The notes beneath the pieces are model-generated. The model ran no database searches, was not told the DNA's origin, and saw only the letters and a list, made by a program, of their open reading frames with translations. Made by a program: the position numbers and the translations under genes. A DNA stretch of 64,000 nt from Kribbella solani. GTDB lineage: Bacteria > Actinomycetota > Actinomycetes > Propionibacteriales > Kribbellaceae. Positions 60,630-64,000 of this stretch are shown piece by piece. Where the stretch lies: assembly GCF_014205295.1 (NCBI RefSeq), contig NZ_JACHNF010000001.1, positions 5,952,001-6,016,000 of the forward strand, given 5' to 3'. Position 1 is the first letter of the stretch; each line of letters opens with the position of its first letter.

Positions 60630-61522
60630 TGGTGCACCCACCGTCGGCTCAGCCGGAACTGCAGACCGGTCACGATCATGATCACCACGAACAGCACCAG
60701 CGACAGGGCGGCCGCGTACCCGACCTCGAAGGCCTGGAAGCCCTTCTCGTACGTGTACTGGACGATGCTCCGGGTCGCGCCGTCCGGTCCGCCCTGGGTC
60801 ATGATCACCATCGGGTCGAAGATCTGGAACGCGCCGATGAACGTGATCACGGTGGCGAAGAAGATCGTCGGCGACATCACCGGCAGCGTCACGCTCCAGA
60901 ACCGCCACCACGCGTTCGCGCCGTCCACCCGGGCCGCCTCGAGCAGTTGCGCCGGGACCGTCTGCAGACCGGCCAGCAGGATGATGAAGGTGTACCCGAT
61001 GGTGTGCCACCAGTCGACCACGATCAGCGTCGGCAGCGCCCAGGTCGGCGAGGCCAGCCAGTTCGTCGACGACGACAGGTAGTACGCCGCGATCCCGAAG
61101 GTCGGGTCCAGCACGTACTTCCAGAGCAGCGCGACCGCCGCCCAGGAGACCAGGAACGGAAAGAAGAACGCGGTCCGGACGAAGTACTTGGTGCCGCGGG
61201 TCATCGTCCGGTGGACGCCGAGCGCGAGCAGCATGCCGATACCGACGTGCGTGACCACCGACGCGAGCGCGAACACGAAGGTGTTGAGCACCGCGCGGAT
61301 GGTCGCCGAGTCCTGTACGAGCTGCTTGAAGTTGTCCAGTCCGGCGAACTCGGGCGTACTGAGCAGGTCCCAGTGGAACAGGCTGAGGCCGAACGCGGCG
61401 AGCAGTGGCAGCGCGACGAAGACCAGGAAGAGCAGCACGGCCGGGCTGATGAACAAGTAGCCCGGCAACCACTCCTGGCGCTGCTTGTGAGGCTTCGGGT
61501 GGGGATTCAGGCGGCGGCTCAG
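60626..61522 (-). CDS. Sugar ABC transporter permease, MalF-type (CUT1), apparent CTG start
   Basis: A permease of up to 298 residues, with EAARVDGANAWWRFWSVTLP as the ATPase-coupling motif. The frame opens at CTG (61522) overlapping the stop of the binding-protein gene as CTGA, the same geometry as the ATGA and GTGA junctions of this operon. No ATG, GTG or TTG is in frame until a TTG at 61468, which would drop most of the usual basic N-terminal tail (RRLNPHPKPHKQRQEW) but has AGGAG just upstream. I prefer the CTG start on position, but it is uncertain. Confidence 0.85.
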   Translation of the reverse strand: MSRRLNPHPKPHKQRQEWLPGYLFISPAVLLFLVFVALPLLAAFGLSLFHWDLLSTPEFAGLDNFKQLVQDSATIRAVLNTFVFALASVVTHVGIGMLLALGVHRTMTRGTKYFVRTAFFFPFLVSWAAVALLWKYVLDPTFGIAAYYLSSSTNWLASPTWALPTLIVVDWWHTIGYTFIILLAGLQTVPAQLLEAARVDGANAWWRFWSVTLPVMSPTIFFATVITFIGAFQIFDPMVIMTQGGPDGATRSIVQYTYEKGFQAFEVGYAAALSLVLFVVIMIVTGLQFRLSRRWVHQ

Positions 61523-62814
61523 ACCAATCCCTCCAGCGCGGTCTGCGCCTTGCCGAGCGCGTCGGCAGGCTGCGCGTTGCCGGTCAGAACCTGCTTCCAG
61601 CCGTCCTCGATCGCCTTCTGGACCGCGGCGCCCTTGTCCGGCGACGGGATCGGCGTCGCGTAGCTGAGTGCCTGGTACAGGTACTCGGTGCCCTTCGGCG
61701 CGTCGGTGAGGAACGACTGACTGTTCGCGATCGACTTCCGGGCCGGCACGATCGTGCCGCCGAGCTGCGCGAACGTCGACGAACCTTCCTTGGAGATCAG
61801 GAACTTGATGAACGTCCAGGCGTCGTCCTTCTTCTTCGACGCCTTCAGGATCGGGTACCCGTTCCAGCCGACCGGCGAGCCCTGCTCGACCTTCGTCGGC
61901 CACGGCACGATGCCCATCTTCGCGGTCGCCTTCAGGTTCCGGATGCTGATGATCGGCCAGCGGCCGCCGCCGAACATTGCCAGCTTGCCCTGCGCGGCGG
62001 CGGTGAACGCGTCGAACGTTCCACCGGGCGGCGGCGACAGCTTGTCGGCGACGAGCTTGCGGTTGAACTCCGCCGCCTCGATCGCCTTCGGGTCGTCGAA
62101 CGTGGGCTTCGACCAGTCCTCGCTGAAGCTGCTGGTCCCGTTGGTGAGCAGCCACGGCATGATCGCGCCGAAGTACGCCGAGTCGGCCGCGTACCCGAAC
62201 GCGCCCGTCTTCGTCTTGATCTGCTCGCACGCGTGCCGGAAGTCGTCCCAGGTCCACTTCGGCGTCGGTTCCGGCACGCCGGCCTTGGCGAAGAGGTCCT
62301 TCGAGTACCACATGCACATCGTGTTGAACTCGCCCGGCAGGTAGTACGTCTTGCCGTCGGTGGAGGCGTACTTCTTGTCCCACTCGATCAGGTTCGGGTC
62401 CATGTCGGCGTAGTACTCGTCGATCGTCGACTGGTCCTTCTTGATGTAGTCGTCGAGCGGCGCGAGCAGGCCCTTCGAGGCGAACAGCCGCTGCCCCTCG
62501 GTGGCGATCTGGATCACGTCCGGGACCTGGCCGCCGGCGATCCGGGTGGACAGCTTGTTGAAGAAGTCACCCCAGTTGGACAGCGGGATGCCCTCGGCCT
62601 TGAGCTTGATCTCCGGATGCTGCTCGGTGAACTTCGCGAACAGCTTGTTCCAGGTGGCCTGCTGCTCGGCCGTGCCCATGTAGACGAACGACAGTTCCTT
62701 GGTGCCGGAACCGCCGCTGCCGTTGCCGCCACCACAGGCCGCCAGCGAGGCGGCGAGCGCCGTACCCCCGGTCGTCTGTATGAAGCGTCGCCGGCTGAGC
62801 AGGGGCTGATTCAT
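61519..62814 (-). CDS. Sugar ABC transporter substrate-binding lipoprotein
   Basis: A 431-residue binding protein. The signal MNQPLLSRRRFIQTTGGTAL combines a Tat motif (SRRRF) with a lipobox LAAC, Cys27, so it is exported and lipid-anchored. Typical CUT1 text follows (AGGQVPDVIQIATEGQ, YYLPGEFNTMCMWYSKDLFA). The ligand is probably an oligosaccharide or glycoside that the GH116 enzyme later cleaves. GGAGG lies 8 nt before the ATG. It heads the operon of binding protein, two permeases, DUF624 and GH116, and a LacI-type operator lies 22 bp upstream. Confidence 0.88.
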   Translation of the reverse strand: MNQPLLSRRRFIQTTGGTALAASLAACGGGNGSGGSGTKELSFVYMGTAEQQATWNKLFAKFTEQHPEIKLKAEGIPLSNWGDFFNKLSTRIAGGQVPDVIQIATEGQRLFASKGLLAPLDDYIKKDQSTIDEYYADMDPNLIEWDKKYASTDGKTYYLPGEFNTMCMWYSKDLFAKAGVPEPTPKWTWDDFRHACEQIKTKTGAFGYAADSAYFGAIMPWLLTNGTSSFSEDWSKPTFDDPKAIEAAEFNRKLVADKLSPPPGGTFDAFTAAAQGKLAMFGGGRWPIISIRNLKATAKMGIVPWPTKVEQGSPVGWNGYPILKASKKKDDAWTFIKFLISKEGSSTFAQLGGTIVPARKSIANSQSFLTDAPKGTEYLYQALSYATPIPSPDKGAAVQKAIEDGWKQVLTGNAQPADALGKAQTALEGLV

Positions 62815-62835
62815 GACCGTCCTCCAGCGCACGGG

Positions 62836-62847
62836 GAAATCGATTTC
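62836..62847 (-). promoter_or_regulatory. LacI-type operator of the GH116 transport operon
   Basis: GAAATCGATTTC is a perfect 12-bp palindrome with central CG, within GGGAAATCGATTTCTC. It lies 22 bp upstream of the binding-protein ATG. This is the standard form of LacI-family sites that control sugar operons in actinobacteria. The cognate repressor is not encoded in the window. Confidence 0.75.
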
Positions 62848-62990
62848 TCACAAGTTCGGTCAGCATAGGCCCGGCGGCCGAAACGGTGTCAAGGGTCCGG
62901 ACCGGGAAAACTCAGGGGGAATCCTTCGCCGCGCCGGGGCCTGCCGCGGCTGCCGGGCTCAGGCGGAAAACCGGCGCCGGCCGGGTGAGA

Positions 62991-63012
62991 TGTCATGGGT
63001 GCACCCATGACA
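62991..63012. promoter_or_regulatory. Perfect 22-bp palindrome
   Basis: The sequence beginning TGTCATGGGTG is exactly symmetric over 22 bp. A further GATGTC half follows at 63013-63018. It lies 141 bp before the protease start. It could be a regulator site for the protease or a recombination site. Confidence 0.75.
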
Positions 63013-63152
63013 GATGTCAGCGGTCCGATCGCTGGCCCCGGGATCACCGGCGGGCGGACGATGCGAAGTATCCCAACCATTGCCGGTCTCCGCCCCCCCC
63101 CGGCAGTACGGGAAGCTCGGGCGGAGGTCCGGCCACAACTCGAGGAGTCCAG

Positions 63153-64000
63153 TTGAGGCAACGGATTCTCGTGTCCGCCCTGGGTGTCGGTGCTCTCGCC
63201 GTCGCCGGACTGACCGTCCAGGGAGCCGTCGCGGCCCCCGCCCCGTACACCGCCGGGAAGCATGCCGCCAAGGTCTGCTCCGCCGCCAGGACCGCACACA
63301 CCGCGGTCTGCAACGCGATCAAGCTCGTCGACGCGAACGGCGTCGCACCGGCTTCCGCCGCGCCGCCCTCGACCGGTCTCACCCCTACCGGTCTGCGCGA
63401 CGCCTACAAACTCAACGGCCTCAGCGCCGGCGGCCGGACGGTCGCCATCGTGGACGCGTACGGCTATCCGAATCTCGAACGGGACCTCGGCGTCTACCGC
63501 TCCCAGTTCGGCCTGTCGGCGTGTACGACGGCCAACGGCTGCCTGCGCGTGATCGACCAGACCGGCGGCACCGCGTTGCCGAAGTTCAACGTCGGCTGGG
63601 CGGGTGAGCAGGCGCTCGACGTGGATGCGGTCTCGGCGGCCGCGCCGGACGCGAAGATCATCGTCGTCCAGGCCAAGTCGGCGGGCTTCGCGGACCTCGG
63701 TGCCGCGGTCGTGACGGCGTCCAAGCAGGCCGGGGTTGTTGCCATCTCCAACAGTTACGGCGGCAGTGACGCGGCCGACTCGACGTACGGCAGCTACTAC
63801 AACCACCCGGGGATCGCCGTCACCGCATCGACCGGTGACAACGGCTACCAGGGTGGCAGCTACCCGGCGTCGTCGTCGTACACGACCGCCGTCGGTGGTA
63901 CCTCGTTGGTTGCCGCGAGCAACTCTCGGGGCTGGAGCGAGACCGTCTGGAGCGGCGCCGGATCGGGGTGCTCGACGTACAACACCGCGTTGAGCGCGGC
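63153..64000 (+). CDS. Secreted S53 (sedolisin/kumamolisin-like) serine protease, cut by the window end
   Basis: The first 282 codons are visible. The TTG at 63153 has GAGGAG 6 nt upstream and opens a signal peptide (RQRILVSALGVGALAVAGLT). The sedolisin catalytic pair E-x3-D is seen in GWAGEQALDVDAVSAAAPDA, and AISNSYGGSDAADSTYGSYY with VTASTGDNGYQGG and TAVGGTSLVAAS are typical further blocks; the catalytic serine lies beyond the edge. There is little or no pro-domain, unlike classical kumamolisins. It is an extracellular protease that probably feeds on protein. Confidence 0.85.
   Translation, partial: MRQRILVSALGVGALAVAGLTVQGAVAAPAPYTAGKHAAKVCSAARTAHTAVCNAIKLVDANGVAPASAAPPSTGLTPTGLRDAYKLNGLSAGGRTVAIVDAYGYPNLERDLGVYRSQFGLSACTTANGCLRVIDQTGGTALPKFNVGWAGEQALDVDAVSAAAPDAKIIVVQAKSAGFADLGAAVVTASKQAGVVAISNSYGGSDAADSTYGSYYNHPGIAVTASTGDNGYQGGSYPASSSYTTAVGGTSLVAASNSRGWSETVWSGAGSGCSTYNTALSA

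Larger units (their letters stand above)
62815..63152. other. Divergent control region between the GH116 operon and the S53 protease gene
   Basis: This 338-bp gap holds the LacI-type operator at 62836-62847 and a perfect 22-bp palindrome at 62991-63012. The rest is GC-rich with short stems and no credible gene. A run of eight or nine C residues at about 63092-63100 is notable. Confidence 0.65.

Noticed and set aside
62889..63152. Possible cyclic-di-AMP or other riboswitch in the protease leader
   Set aside because: The region has short stems and a GGGTGA-like stretch, but the conserved elements of known riboswitch classes do not line up; the perfect palindrome explains the symmetry better.

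Overview
The window is 64 kb of high-GC DNA packed with genes on both strands. It reads as the chromosome of a soil actinomycete, and the gene set and codon habits fit Kribbella or a close nocardioidaceous relative; this is an inference, since there is no rRNA or other taxonomic marker. Supporting signs are many four-base stop/start overlaps, GTG starts, promoters placed for leaderless mRNAs, Tat and lipobox signals on secreted enzymes, two sugar ABC importers without their own ATPase (as in actinobacteria that share one MsiK-type ATPase), an EtfD-like Fe-S protein, and actinobacterial PaaN and Dcd types.

Layout. 0-5 kb: a partial DinB protein and a phenylacetate catabolic block (paaK, thiolase, paaI in one operon, paaN divergent). 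5-8.6 kb: a processive family 2 glycosyltransferase followed by a 48-residue protein that is almost only a sortase sorting signal, then a serine hydrolase and a flavin-reductase-like protein. 8.8-12 kb: a glucose/mannose-type ABC importer. 12-20 kb: an unrecognised 544-residue protein, a thioredoxin/NHL protein, a broken DUF6458 gene, a DUF4097 protein and a three-gene operon of paralogous exported proteins. 20-29 kb: acyl-CoA dehydrogenase, an EndoH-like glycosidase, an MHS transporter, anhydroMurNAc kinase, two P-loop proteins, a MerR/sliding-clamp fusion, a DJ-1/PfpI protein and a MarR regulator. 29-36 kb: a PL8 polysaccharide lyase, a large multi-part membrane protein, a TetR/CPBP pair and an SDR. 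36-41 kb: a ribbon-helix-helix/collagen-like protein coupled to a DUF4097 protein, a 165-bp palindromic element, two coupled micro-genes, a lipoprotein, dcd and a MarR regulator. 41.9-47 kb: a tRNA-Gly gene whose 3' part is repeated 2.4 kb away, enclosing a small island (XRE regulator and micro-genes) next to a decayed second copy of that regulator. 47-52 kb: PhoD phosphatase with a discoidin-domain partner, a micro-lipoprotein, and EtfD. 52-57 kb: TetR/DUF6204, then the module of GAF activator, acetaldehyde dehydrogenase and DUF779. 57-63 kb: a CUT1 sugar importer, DUF624 protein and GH116 glycosidase in one operon behind a LacI-type operator. The end holds the start of an S53 (sedolisin) protease.

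How it works together. Much of the window serves capture and breakdown of polymers and aromatic or fatty acids: secreted EndoH, PL8 and S53 enzymes, two sugar importers, a cytoplasmic GH116 glycosidase, cell-wall recycling (AnmK), and acyl-CoA and phenylacetate oxidation with electrons leaving through EtfD. The strongest candidates for something little described are the glycosyltransferase/LAATG micro-protein pair, the MerR/clamp fusion, the tri-paralogue export operon, the RHH-collagen/DUF4097 pair with its phased TGACGTCA sites, the phased GACA/TGTC operator at 28.0 kb, and the tRNA-Gly island with a possible Cys2His2 micro-protein.
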